Of a stretch of DNA of 42,305 bases, positions 31,174 to 39,535 are shown piece by piece. Numbering within the stretch: position 1 is the first letter of the stretch; each line of letters begins with the position of its first letter. The position numbers were made by a program, and so were the translations under genes. Origin of the DNA: Acrocarpospora catenulata (GTDB lineage Bacteria > Actinomycetota > Actinomycetes > Streptosporangiales > Streptosporangiaceae). Location of the stretch: assembly GCF_018476525.1 (NCBI RefSeq), contig NZ_JAHCST010000077.1, positions 1-42,305 on the forward strand. Reading direction: 5' to 3'. A model generated the notes under the pieces. That model did not search any database. It had not been told where the DNA came from and saw only the letters and a program-made list of their open reading frames with translations.

Positions 31174-32027
31174 CCGAACAGCAGCTGACCATCGCCGTCG
31201 TCGGAGCGGGCGGCAAGATGGGCATGCGGATCTCCAACAACCTGCAGCGCACCGACCACACCGTCTACTACTGCGAGAACGCCCCCGCCGGCCGGGAGCG
31301 CACCGTCGCGGCCGGCCGGACCGTCACCGAGACCGACGTGGCGGTCGCCGACGCCGACGTGGTCATCCTGGCCGTGCCCGACATCGCGCTCGGCCCCGTC
31401 TCGGCGGACGTCGTGCCCAAGGTCCGGCCCGGCACGGTCCTGCTCACGCTCGACCCGGCGGCGGCGTACGCCAACCTCCTCTACCGCCGCGAGGACATCG
31501 AGTACGCGGTCGCCCACCCCTGTCACCCCTCGGTGTTCCTCCAGCGCAGGACCGAGGCCGAGCTGAACGACACCTTCGGCGGCATCGCCGCCCCGCAGGA
31601 CGTGGTGGCCGCCTTCGAGTCGGCCAACACCGAAGCGCGGGCCGTCGCCGAGACCGTCATCCGGCTCATGTACGCGCCGGTCCTGGAGGTCCACTGGGTG
31701 ACCGTCAAGCAGCTCGCCTACCTGGAGCCGACCCTCGTCGAGGTGGTGGCCTGCATGATCGGCGCGCTGCTGAACGACGCGCTGCGCGAGACGGTCGACA
31801 CCGTCGGCGTACCGGAACCGGCCGCCCGCGCCATGCTGATGGGGCACGTGCAGGTCGCGCTGGCCAACGGGCTGCGCGGGGACAACCCGTTCTCCGACGC
31901 CTGCCTGATCGCGATGGACTACGGCCGCCAGAAGCTCATCAAGGACGACTGGAAGTCCATCTTCGACGACGCCGAACTGGACGCGGTCCTCAAGCAGATG
32001 CTCCACCTGGAGCACATCCACCGCTGA
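31170..32027 (+). CDS. NAD(P)-dependent dehydrogenase with PGDH_C-like domain (ApnO-like)
   Basis: This is a 285-residue enzyme. The N-terminal Rossmann domain is IAVVGAGGKMGMRISNNLQ with VVILAVPDIALGPV. HPCHPSVFLQRR is the conserved catalytic-region block of the phosphogluconate-dehydrogenase C-terminal-like family, continued by the all-helical domain with KQLAYLEPTLVEVVACMIGALL. The family includes D-apionate oxidoisomerase (ApnO), which oxidises and rearranges a branched sugar acid. The presence of this gene next to an erythrulose-type kinase is unusual. It may be the first oxidation step. It is the last of the five overlapping genes; a terminator follows 10 bp later. Confidence 0.8.
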   Translation: MTEQQLTIAVVGAGGKMGMRISNNLQRTDHTVYYCENAPAGRERTVAAGRTVTETDVAVADADVVILAVPDIALGPVSADVVPKVRPGTVLLTLDPAAAYANLLYRREDIEYAVAHPCHPSVFLQRRTEAELNDTFGGIAAPQDVVAAFESANTEARAVAETVIRLMYAPVLEVHWVTVKQLAYLEPTLVEVVACMIGALLNDALRETVDTVGVPEPAARAMLMGHVQVALANGLRGDNPFSDACLIAMDYGRQKLIKDDWKSIFDDAELDAVLKQMLHLEHIHR

Positions 32028-32036
32028 ATTCCTCTG

Positions 32037-32065
32037 CTGTCGGTACCGATCGCTGGTACCGACAG
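32037..32065 (+). terminator. Terminator of the sugar operon
   Basis: Perfect 11-bp arms CTGTCGGTACC/GGTACCGACAG with a 7-nt loop, 10 nt after the last stop. No T-tract. It may also serve the convergent 32473 gene. Confidence 0.75.
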
Positions 32066-32074
32066 TGAAGGTGG

Positions 32075-32473
32075 TTACCCGATGCTGTAGAACGCCGGGT
32101 ACCCCTCACAGCTGCGGGTGGGCAGCTTCCTGACCGACGAGGTCTTGTCGTTGAACTTCCACCTCGACGCTCCGAGGTATTCCACCGACTCCCCGGGCCG
32201 GATGCAGAAGTGCCGGTCCTCGTACCACTTGTCGTCGTACAGCACCCAGGCGGCGTTGTCCGTGTTCCGAATCGAGCTGTACTTGTCCGACCAGGACGAA
32301 CTGAGGTTCGGGGCGTTGACGATGTGCACGGCTTCGTAGCCCTCGAACCAGGAGTCCGTGTATACCCACAGCCCGGCGATCTCCGCGCGCGCGGGAGTGG
32401 CGGTACCCGCGGCACCCAGCGTCGCGGCGACCGCGGTGGCCATGGAGAGCAGAATTCGGGTGGTCCTCGACAT
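32075..32473 (-). CDS. Secreted beta/gamma-crystallin-like protein (I36-type)
   Basis: This 132-residue protein has a Sec signal peptide (MSRTTRILLSMATAVAATLG, cleavage near ATPARA-EIAG). The mature part, about 100 residues, is aromatic-rich: IAGLWVYTDSWFEGYEAVHI, NAPNLSSSWSDKYSSIRN, then FCIRPGESVEYLG and a last Cys in RSCEGYPAF. The two Cys likely form a disulfide. The pattern (bulky strand, DN-A-W, C-x-x-P-G) matches the Streptomyces metalloproteinase inhibitor/beta-gamma crystallin I36 family. GGGGGG 5 nt before ATG 32473 supports the start. Confidence 0.82.
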   Translation of the reverse strand: MSRTTRILLSMATAVAATLGAAGTATPARAEIAGLWVYTDSWFEGYEAVHIVNAPNLSSSWSDKYSSIRNTDNAAWVLYDDKWYEDRHFCIRPGESVEYLGASRWKFNDKTSSVRKLPTRSCEGYPAFYSIG

Positions 32474-32621
32474 GTTTCCCCCCAGAGGAACTGGTTGATC
32501 TGTTTGTCGAGGAAGAGCCTGCCGATCACCTCTTGGTGATGACTTGCCCGCATTTGGCATCGACCAAAATGCGCAGGTCTCCGGCTGGGCGGGATCGCGA
32601 TGTCCGGTTTATCCTGCGGAT

Positions 32622-33428
32622 ATGTTGATCACGGACGAGGAATTGGCCCTGGCGGCGGCGCAAGCAGGAGCTGCTGTCGTGCGCGCCATGTACGGCGAAG
32701 ACTTGGCGCGTTTCGCGAAATCCGCCGTGGACTTCGCCACTGCCGCGGACATCGAAGCGGAGAAGACCATCCTCGACGTCATTCGCGCTGCCCGGCCAGA
32801 TGATGCCGTGACAGGCGAGGAGAGCGGACGCACGGGCCCGGACGGCGCGGAGCGCATGTGGCTGGTGGACCCCCTGTGCGGCACGCTGAACTACGCCGCA
32901 CGGAACATGCTGGTCGCGGTGAACGTCGCCCTGCGCGTGGGCTCCGGCGTCACGGCGGCGGCCTCGGCCGATCCGTTCGCCGACGAGGTGTTCTGGACGG
33001 ACGGCGCCCATGCGTACGTCCGCCGCGACGGCGCCGACGAACGACTCACCCCGTCATCCGCTTCGTACCTGGCGGACGTCAACCTCGACCCACCGTTCTC
33101 AAACGAACCGAACTTCCGAGCCGCCCGGCTCCTTGCCGACCCGAAATTCACTGAACTCTTCCGCCCGCGCGTCATCTCCACCAGCCTGGCGGTGGCCTGG
33201 GTCGCCGCCGGCCGGCGGGCCGCGTACGTCACCGACGGCGACATACGAGACAGCGTGCACTTCGCCAGCGGAATCGCACTGTGCCAGGCCGCCGGCTGCG
33301 TGGTCACCGACATCCACGGCCGGCCACCGCACACCGGTCCGGACGGACTCATCGTGGCTGCCGACCGGGAAACCCACACCGCGTTGCTGGAACTCATCAG
33401 CAACCAGCTGCAATCAGCGGCCGAGTAG
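32622..33428 (+). CDS. Inositol-monophosphatase-family protein with altered metal site
   Basis: This 268-residue protein has the fold pattern of Mg-dependent sugar phosphatases: VDFATAADIEAEKTI (first Asp motif), VTGEESGR (catalytic Glu pair), and IRDSVHFASGIALCQAAGC (last Asp motif). The central motif, normally WxVDPxDGTxNF, reads WLVDPLCGTLNY, with Cys in place of the second metal-binding Asp. That change should weaken or alter Mg binding, so activity on inositol phosphate is doubtful. The wider family also includes CysQ and FBPase II. ATG 32622 follows a weak ribosome binding site. The 3' end overlaps the convergent MFS gene by 15 bp. Confidence 0.82.
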   Translation: MLITDEELALAAAQAGAAVVRAMYGEDLARFAKSAVDFATAADIEAEKTILDVIRAARPDDAVTGEESGRTGPDGAERMWLVDPLCGTLNYAARNMLVAVNVALRVGSGVTAAASADPFADEVFWTDGAHAYVRRDGADERLTPSSASYLADVNLDPPFSNEPNFRAARLLADPKFTELFRPRVISTSLAVAWVAAGRRAAYVTDGDIRDSVHFASGIALCQAAGCVVTDIHGRPPHTGPDGLIVAADRETHTALLELISNQLQSAAE

Positions 33429-34634
33429 GTGCGGGTCGTCCGGTTCCGGTTGCAAAGGCTTGGTGGCCCCGGCGATGAGAAGGGCCACCCCTTGCAGCAC
33501 GACGACGACCAGGAGGGCACGTAGCACGGTGACGTGGTTACCGAGCCAGCCGATCAAGGGCGGGCCGGTGAATGCGGCCAGCTTGCCGACGGTGGAGATG
33601 ACGGTGACGCGGGCAGCGGCGTGCCTGGGGTCGTCGGCGCCGGCGCTCATGCCGACGGGGTAGCCGAAAGCGGTTCCCATCCCCCACAGCACCGCACCGA
33701 GCAAAGCGATCGGAAGATTCGGGCCGAAGATGAACAGCAGCAGGCCGACGATGGTGGTCACGCCGAGGACGCGGAGGACGAGCACCCGTCCGTAGCGGTC
33801 GAGCAGATGTGCCCCGAACCACCGGACCACGGTGACCGCCGCCAGGAAGATCGAAAACCCGATAGCACCGACGGCCTCGGCAGCGCCGTGATCGTCGATG
33901 AGGGCAACCGCGATCCAGTCGTTGGCGGCGCCCTCGCCGAAGGCGAATGCGAGAACGAACAGGCCGACGAGGATGGTCCTCGGTTCCCTCCAGGCGCGCA
34001 GTGTGCCACGAGCCGGGCCGTTCACGTGGTCGTCGACCTGGCGATAGTCGGGGAGATAGTCGCGGGCGGCGAGCGGTACGGCAACGGCCACGATGACGGC
34101 GACGCCCGTGAGATGACCCGCCACGGGTACCTGCAGTGCGACCATGGCGGCGCCGAGCGCCGCGGCGACGACGGTGCCCGCAGCGAATGCGGCGTGAAAC
34201 CTGGGCATGATCGACCGCCCCAGAGCGCGCTCGACCTCGGTTCCCTGGACGTTCATCGCCACATCCCACGCAGCGGCGGCGAAGCCGATGACGAGCAGCC
34301 CCGCGACCAGCACCGCGAGACCGGTGAGATCGCCGAGACCGACGATGACAAGCCCGATACTCGCGAGGATCCCAGTGATGGTGACGGTCCGTCGCTGACC
34401 GAGGCGGACGACGATCGGCCCCGACAACGGCCGGGACACCAGCGCACCGGCGGCGGCACCGAGCAGCACCCATCCGAGCTGCGCGGGCTCCATGTTCAGG
34501 TGATCGCGCAGTTGCGGAATCCTCGCGACCCAGCTCGCGAGGAGGAATCCACAGCCGGCGAACACGACGTAGGTCGCTCGGATCGCTGCGCGGAGCGGGA
34601 TCGATGGTGCCGACTGCGGGGGGATCGCGGGCAT
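33414..34634 (-). CDS. MFS transporter (YbjJ/fucose-permease-like)
   Basis: This is a 406-residue protein with 12 helices. AGCGFLLASWVARIPQLRDHLN is typical of the YbjJ-like MFS branch, followed by GPIVVRLGQRRTV (loop 2-3) and GFAAAAWDVAMNVQGTEVER. FAFGEGAANDWIAVAL in helix 7 is also characteristic of this branch. The substrate is unknown. The lacI-type gene 73 bp upstream on the same strand suggests carbohydrate-responsive control. ATG 34634 is preceded by AAAGG. Confidence 0.85.
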   Translation of the reverse strand: MPAIPPQSAPSIPLRAAIRATYVVFAGCGFLLASWVARIPQLRDHLNMEPAQLGWVLLGAAAGALVSRPLSGPIVVRLGQRRTVTITGILASIGLVIVGLGDLTGLAVLVAGLLVIGFAAAAWDVAMNVQGTEVERALGRSIMPRFHAAFAAGTVVAAALGAAMVALQVPVAGHLTGVAVIVAVAVPLAARDYLPDYRQVDDHVNGPARGTLRAWREPRTILVGLFVLAFAFGEGAANDWIAVALIDDHGAAEAVGAIGFSIFLAAVTVVRWFGAHLLDRYGRVLVLRVLGVTTIVGLLLFIFGPNLPIALLGAVLWGMGTAFGYPVGMSAGADDPRHAAARVTVISTVGKLAAFTGPPLIGWLGNHVTVLRALLVVVVLQGVALLIAGATKPLQPEPDDPHLLGR

Positions 34635-34707
34635 GACGGCCTTTCGGCGGGAACCTCAAAACAGACCGCTCGGCGCCTCCCGGGCGGTTCGCGGACATTG
34701 ATGCGTG

Positions 34708-35721
34708 TCAGGTGTAGGCCGCAGCCGTTGGGTCAGTGCTCTGCCGTGTGATGAGCTGGACCGGAAAAGTCTTCTGCCACGAGGAGGGAAGATCGCCGTC
34801 CAAGAGTGCTTTGGTAGCTGCGGCGGCCATCTCCTCGACCGGTAGCCGCATCGTGCTCAGCGGAGGGTTCGCGCATACTGCGGCAATGCTGTCGTCAAAA
34901 CCGACCACAGCGATGTCGTCCGGGATCCGGCGGCCTGTGGCCGTGATCGCATGCACTGCACCTGCGGCCATCAGATCACTGGACACGAACAGGCCATCCA
35001 CCTCGGGATGCTGTGCCAGCAACTGGGCCGCCGCGCGGTAACCACCCTCGCGTAGAAACCCGCCGCCCGCAGCGATGTCAGGCACACCGGCATCCCCGAT
35101 CAAACCGAGGTGACCGGCTCTTCGGCTACTCGCGCACGCGTTTATCGAGGGACCGTGAATCGCTGCGATCCGGCGGCAGCCGATTTGGTGAAGGTGGCCG
35201 ACAGCGGTGTAAGCCCCAGCGGTGTTCTCCGACTCCACGATAGGAACCGATGAGGCGGGGGTGTTGAGCGATACCACCCGCGGGCAGCGGCGTTGGAAAC
35301 GTATCGCCAGGTCCGGTGGGACGTTGACCAGAACGGCACCGACCGTCGCCTGCCGTGCGACCGTGTCGATGAGCTCTGCCGCTCCCGCCATAAGGCCCAC
35401 GTGGATCTGCAGATGTACGGTGCTGCCGTCGAGCGCGGACATCATTCCCGCGATGACTCGGCTGAAGTAGGGGTGACTACCGATCCAGGACAGGTCGGGG
35501 TCGTAGTTGACCACGACAAGATCAACAACCATCCGACGACCGGAGGCCAGCGCTCGCGCTGCCTGGTTGGGCCGGTATCCGAGGGTTGCCGCTACTTCAG
35601 CGACGCGAGCACGAGTGAGGCCCGAGGCGCCCGGCATGTTGTTCATCGCCCGAGAGGCCGTGGCCCGAGACACACCAGCTTCGCGCGCCACGTCCTCGAT
35701 CGTCGGCTTCCGGTAGGACAT
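34708..35721 (-). CDS. LacI-family transcriptional regulator
   Basis: This 337-residue protein has an N-terminal HTH (TIEDVAREAGVSRATASRAMN) and a hinge helix (YRPNQAARALAS), followed by a periplasmic-binding-protein-like sugar domain with GLFVSSDLMAAGAVHAI, VVGFDDSIAAVCANPPLSTMR. ATG 35721 begins MSYRKP just before the HTH, which fixes the start despite a weak ribosome binding site. It probably regulates itself and the downstream MFS gene. Two LacI-type palindromes lie upstream at 35784 and 35890. Confidence 0.9.
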   Translation of the reverse strand: MSYRKPTIEDVAREAGVSRATASRAMNNMPGASGLTRARVAEVAATLGYRPNQAARALASGRRMVVDLVVVNYDPDLSWIGSHPYFSRVIAGMMSALDGSTVHLQIHVGLMAGAAELIDTVARQATVGAVLVNVPPDLAIRFQRRCPRVVSLNTPASSVPIVESENTAGAYTAVGHLHQIGCRRIAAIHGPSINACASSRRAGHLGLIGDAGVPDIAAGGGFLREGGYRAAAQLLAQHPEVDGLFVSSDLMAAGAVHAITATGRRIPDDIAVVGFDDSIAAVCANPPLSTMRLPVEEMAAAATKALLDGDLPSSWQKTFPVQLITRQSTDPTAAAYT

Positions 35722-35783
35722 ATCGGGCTCACAATCATCATCAACAACCAGCGTCACGAGCCGGTCCTCGAAACGATATGAGC

Positions 35784-35795
35784 GAGAGCGCTCTC
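35784..35795. promoter_or_regulatory. LacI-type operator GAGAGCGCTCTC
   Basis: This is a perfect 12-bp palindrome with the central CG-containing GAGCGCTC core usual for LacI/GalR proteins, 62 bp upstream of the lacI-type start. It could allow autoregulation. Confidence 0.55.
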
Positions 35796-35889
35796 TTAGC
35801 CAGCCGCAATCCGCGACTGCCGAACTACCTTGCGCTACATTTCTGCTGCGCAACGCGATCTCTTATCGGAGAAGATGCACCGCCCGAAG

Positions 35890-35904
35890 CGGAAACCGTT
35901 TCCG
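35890..35904. promoter_or_regulatory. Second LacI-type palindrome CGGAAACCGTTTCCG
   Basis: This is a 15-bp palindrome with one central base and half-site GGAAAC, also typical for LacI-family operators, 106 bp from the first. A pair at this distance could support looping. Confidence 0.45.
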
Positions 35905-36134
35905 TCCGCCGCCACGACTCCTATGCAGGTGCCAGCGGCGGCAGGCGCGGCCCAATCGTGGCTCACCCCATCGAGAGCAGTTGCTGATGCGCCTTTGCCA
36001 CTACACGAACTCTTCCGATCCCGCGGATCGAGACGCCTAGGGCCGACATGCAGCAGCGAACGCGCGTGGATGATGAGGCCACGACCGGCCAAAGATCCGC
36101 AGCGCCGCCTGCGACAGCTGGATCCGGAAACCTG
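35905..36134. other. Intergenic, no gene seen
   Basis: Open frames here are short and low in similarity to anything. The region separates the lacI-type promoter from the 3' end of the 36947 gene. Confidence 0.35.
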
Positions 36135-36947
36135 CTACGACGTGCTGGACGACCAAGAATTGAGGCCGTGGCGGATGGTGTAGTCGGCGGTGGCATACTC
36201 GCCGCCCTGAAGCCGGTCATCGGCGAAATACTCATCCGCCTTGAGGATCCGGTGCACATAAGCTTCGGCGTCATCGCGGGGACGATAGTCGATGTGGTCG
36301 TCCAGCTCCCAGAACCTGCGGGTGTTGGCTGACACCGCGTACGCCGTAGCGAAGGTGACAGGCTGGGTCAGAGCGGCCCAGAAGAACCCGGCGCAGTCGT
36401 GCGGGCTCAGCCAGGTGGCCAGATGGCGTGGCTCGCTCGGCTCAGATTCGAGACTGCCGATACGCAGGCACACCACTTCCAGCCCGAACTTGTCGGCGTA
36501 CAGACGACCCAACGCCTCGACGGCTACCTTGCTGACGCCGTACAGCCCATCCGGACGTGGTGGCATCTCCGCCGAGACCATGCGCGTGGCCGGATAACAC
36601 CCGGTCAGCCGGTTGCTGCTCGCCAGCACCACTCGCCGCGTCCCGACCAGTCGTGCCGCCTCCAGCACATGGTGGGCACCCAGAACGTTGGCCTCCAGCA
36701 GGTCGGCAAGCGGTGCCTCGTCCGGAACCCCGGCCAGGTGCACGACCGCGTCGGCGCCCTCGATGACCGACGCCACATCCTCGACACCGGACAATTCGGC
36801 CCGCCGAACCTCCTCGCCCGGCCCCTGCGCGGTCAACGCCACACGATCGACCGAGATCAACCGCCGTAACCCACGCCGCAAGGGCTCCCGCAGCACGGAC
36901 CCAACCCGCCCGGCGGCACCGGTGAGAACGACCGTATCCAGCGTCAT
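36135..36947 (-). CDS. NAD-dependent epimerase/dehydratase family protein, uronate-dehydrogenase-like
   Basis: This is a 270-residue extended SDR. LTGAAGRVGSVLREPL is the NAD loop (TGxxGxxG); AVVHLAGVPDEAP follows; the catalytic Tyr-Lys is in PDGLYGVSKVAVEALG, and the Ser in VVLASSNRLTGCYP. The SSNR-x-YP...YGVSK order and the length fit Udh-type uronate dehydrogenases, which oxidise glucuronate/galacturonate to the aldaro-lactone. No aldarate pathway genes are adjacent, so substrate remains open. ATG 36947 immediately precedes the Rossmann strand. Confidence 0.82.
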   Translation of the reverse strand: MTLDTVVLTGAAGRVGSVLREPLRRGLRRLISVDRVALTAQGPGEEVRRAELSGVEDVASVIEGADAVVHLAGVPDEAPLADLLEANVLGAHHVLEAARLVGTRRVVLASSNRLTGCYPATRMVSAEMPPRPDGLYGVSKVAVEALGRLYADKFGLEVVCLRIGSLESEPSEPRHLATWLSPHDCAGFFWAALTQPVTFATAYAVSANTRRFWELDDHIDYRPRDDAEAYVHRILKADEYFADDRLQGGEYATADYTIRHGLNSWSSSTS

Positions 36948-37098
36948 GCCCCCGAGTGTGTCATCGCCCACCGACAGTTCTCGCATGATCCGAACACGGT
37001 CTGTCGTCCACACAGTCCGCTGCGATAGCGAAGTGCACGCGACCTTCGGCACGACCAGGCGTTGACTCGAGCCACACTCCGGCGGCGTTGTCCCTCGG

Positions 37099-37131
37099 GG
37101 CCGGGACGAGAGAACTGGTCTCGTCCCGGCC
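37099..37131 (-). terminator. Terminator of the 37969 gene
   Basis: Perfect 13-bp arms GGCCGGGACGAGA/TCTCGTCCCGGCC with a 7-nt loop, starting 10 nt past the stop codon. Confidence 0.8.
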
Positions 37132-37141
37132 GGCCAGTGGG

Positions 37142-37969
37142 TTATGCCAGTAGCGGGTGCCAGCCGTCGCGGTAACGGACGCCATCGCGCCGGAGCCGGA
37201 CCTCGTCGTGGCAGGTCCCGGGGACTGGTTCAGTGTGGATCTGTTCGGGTCGATCCACCACGATGCACACGTCCTCGCTGGGCCACCACCAGCCGCAGGA
37301 GCGCGCCAGTGCGGCCCAGTGGCCGAGGTGGTCGAGTGCGTCCGGCCCGTAGGAGGCCAGTCCGAGCCGGTGCAGGGCGTCGTAGTAAGCGACCCACGCC
37401 GCATCCTGTTGCCCGTACCAACACACCAGTACGGGCCCGCTGCCGGCCAGCGCGGTACGCATCGGCATGCGGAATCCGTGCGCGAGGCTCCGGTGGAGTG
37501 CGGTGCGGATGCCTTGGTGCAGTACGACACCCAGTGGAACGCCGGCGTCGAGTGCCTTCAGCGGTGGCAGTTCGGGCCAGGGCTCGTTGTGTTTGCCCTT
37601 CCGCGCCGGGGACAGTTCAGGGTCGACGTGGGAGATACCGGCGCTGAGTGCGCCGCGCAGCTGGGACGCGACCATGGCCAGATCGCTGGCCAGTGGCGGT
37701 GTCCCCTGCGGGTGAGGATCCCGGATCCACCCATAGAGCTGGTCGAGAGTGGGCAGACCGGCGACAAGCGGAATGGCCTGGTCCGGAGAGTCGACCCATA
37801 CGAACCGGGGCTTTGGGCGAGAAATCCTCGCGTAGATCACGGTCAGGCTGTGTTCGGCGGTCCGCCGGTCGGCTGGCTGCGTGGACAGGCCGTGGTCAAG
37901 CCACTCCTGTCGGATCTTGACAGCTTCCCGCCACCGGTCGTGAGCGCTCTTGCGACGAATGTCGACCAC
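37142..37969 (-). CDS. DUF6745-like protein
   Basis: This protein has about 275 residues. The conserved blocks are RWREAVKIRQEWLDHGLSTQ with ADRRTAEHS near the N-terminus, FVWVDSPDQAIPLV, and near the C-terminus VLVCWYGQQDAAWVAYYDAL, then CGWWWPSEDVCIVVDRPEQI and YRDGWHPLL. This matches the DUF6745 family found in many actinobacteria, often beside leucine-rich or STM4015-like proteins; function unknown. GTG 37969 is a provisional start chosen where family-like sequence begins; the frame stays open for another 83 codons upstream but looks non-coding. Confidence 0.7.
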   Translation of the reverse strand: MVDIRRKSAHDRWREAVKIRQEWLDHGLSTQPADRRTAEHSLTVIYARISRPKPRFVWVDSPDQAIPLVAGLPTLDQLYGWIRDPHPQGTPPLASDLAMVASQLRGALSAGISHVDPELSPARKGKHNEPWPELPPLKALDAGVPLGVVLHQGIRTALHRSLAHGFRMPMRTALAGSGPVLVCWYGQQDAAWVAYYDALHRLGLASYGPDALDHLGHWAALARSCGWWWPSEDVCIVVDRPEQIHTEPVPGTCHDEVRLRRDGVRYRDGWHPLLA

Positions 37970-38380
37970 AAGTTCAGCGGCGTCGTAGCGCCGCGCAGGC
38001 GCGGTCAACGCACGAGGGCGTCGCCGCCCTTTCGGTTGGAGATCATGCCTCGATGATGGCCTGCACTCCGCGGTCCGCGCAACCACTCGACCAATCCCGG
38101 CCCGAAACCGCCGCCGCCGATAGCCGCCTGCTCCGCAGCAGACGACCGGTTGCGGCGAAGCGGGCATGCAGGTCGCGCACGTACTCCCATCCGCACGAGC
38201 GAGCACCTCACCGGCCACATCTGATGGACGAGGAACGCGTCATACGACCTCCGCCTCTGCCGTCACTTCGCGGGACGCTCCCACCCAGTGCTTCTAAGCG
38301 GCAGAAGCGGATACGTCCGTGGCGCAATGCCAGCGCTCGGCCGCGTAGCTCGAAACGGACGGAAGGCTTACCGTGTCCGA
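37970..38380. other. Intergenic, no gene seen
   Basis: It separates the divergent 37969 and 38381 genes. The open frames are Arg/Pro-rich and unconvincing, and no clear operator is seen. Confidence 0.35.
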
Positions 38381-39211
38381 GTGGATCTTCTCGTGGTGGG
38401 TGGCAGCGGCTTTCTCGGATTGGAAATCACCCGTCAGGCGCGGCGCTCCGGTCTTAACGTCGCGGCGACCTTCCACAACCGCGTTCCCGCCGTCGCTGAC
38501 GTTAACTGGAAGAATCTGGATATCCGCCACCGCGACGACGTCACGGCCTTAATCCTCGCAGCACGGCCTGATGTGATCGTCAATGCCGCCTACCGGCAAT
38601 CTGACTGGACAACCACAGCCGAGGGCGCCATGCACGTCGCCCTCGCAGCGGCAATGGTAGGAGCTCGCCTTGTGCACGTGTCCAGTGATGCGGTCTTCTC
38701 CGGTACGACGGCCCGCTACGACGAGACGCACGTCCCGGATCCCACGACACCATACGGTGCCGCCAAAGCCGCCGCAGAGACGGCGATCAAGGGCATAACA
38801 CCGACCGCCGTCATCGCCCGGACCTCACTGATCATCGGTGACGGCGATTCCCAGCACGAGAGACACGTGCACGCACTGGCAGCCGGTGCCGTTACCGGTG
38901 CCCTCTTCACCGACGACGTGCGATGCCCCGTGCATGTCACCGACCTCGCCTCCGCCCTACTCGAACTGGCCGCGTCGCCGTACTCCGGGATCCACCACGT
39001 CGCCGGCAAGGATGCCATCAGCCGCTACGAGCTCGGAGTCCTAATCGCACGCCGGGACGGTCTCGACCAAGCCACTCTTCCTACCGGGCTACGCGTCGAC
39101 ACCGGCCTCCCCGGACCCATCGACGTGCGGCTGGACAGCACCAACACCCAAGCGCGGTTGAGCACCCGCCTACGAGGCGCACGCGAGTTCCTCGCGCCCA
39201 CGCCGAACTGA
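38381..39211 (+). CDS. RmlD-like NAD(P)-dependent sugar reductase
   Basis: This 276-residue protein is an atypical extended SDR. It begins VDLLVVGGSGFLGLEITRQA (Rossmann loop GxxGFLG), then PDVIVNAAYRQSDWT, RLVHVSSDAVFSG and the catalytic YxxxK in DPTTPYGAAKAAAETAI. This order is that of dTDP-4-dehydrorhamnose reductases and of related actinobacterial reductases. No other dTDP-rhamnose genes are nearby, so it may act in another pathway. GTG 38381 is used because the Rossmann strand begins at once. Confidence 0.8.
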   Translation: MDLLVVGGSGFLGLEITRQARRSGLNVAATFHNRVPAVADVNWKNLDIRHRDDVTALILAARPDVIVNAAYRQSDWTTTAEGAMHVALAAAMVGARLVHVSSDAVFSGTTARYDETHVPDPTTPYGAAKAAAETAIKGITPTAVIARTSLIIGDGDSQHERHVHALAAGAVTGALFTDDVRCPVHVTDLASALLELAASPYSGIHHVAGKDAISRYELGVLIARRDGLDQATLPTGLRVDTGLPGPIDVRLDSTNTQARLSTRLRGAREFLAPTPN

Positions 39212-39485
39212 CCAGGACGGCCGACCCGCGCCAACAGCGGACGTTGTAGCGAGGTGCGTCGAACAACTCATTCGCATCCGCTCATCGGCAGAAGAGAACG
39301 ACAGCACGGGTCTGGCGCTCTGAACGATCGAGATCCGTGAAACAAACGTCATGTCGCATCTACCAGCCATCCGCGAGCGCGCACGAATTCCGCCGGGCCG
39401 TATTCGTATGCGTCCGGCATCAGCGCTTTGAACGCTCCCGTCACACCGATTGCATTAAAGCGAATGCCTTCTGGATATCGCAGGA
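39212..39485. other. Intergenic, no gene seen
   Basis: Lower GC than its surroundings in places (39380-39480). No coding frame or RNA is convincing. Confidence 0.35.
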
Positions 39486-39523
39486 CTTTGCAGAGGGTTC
39501 TCTGTCAAGAGTCCTCTGCAAAG
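39486..39523. terminator. Hairpin terminator between convergent genes
   Basis: Perfect 11-bp arms CTTTGCAGAGG/CCTCTGCAAAG enclose a loop that contains TCTCTGTCAAGAG. It is 13 bp past the stop of the minus-strand 40555 gene. The A/T-ending arms give a partial T-tract on both strands. Confidence 0.7.
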
Positions 39524-39535
39524 TATGGTCTGCGG

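Noticed and set aside
35830-36183. 117-codon plus-strand frame upstream of the uronate-dehydrogenase-like gene
   Set aside because: It overlaps the 3' end of a clear minus-strand gene, has no ribosome binding site and its composition is Arg/Pro/Ala-rich.
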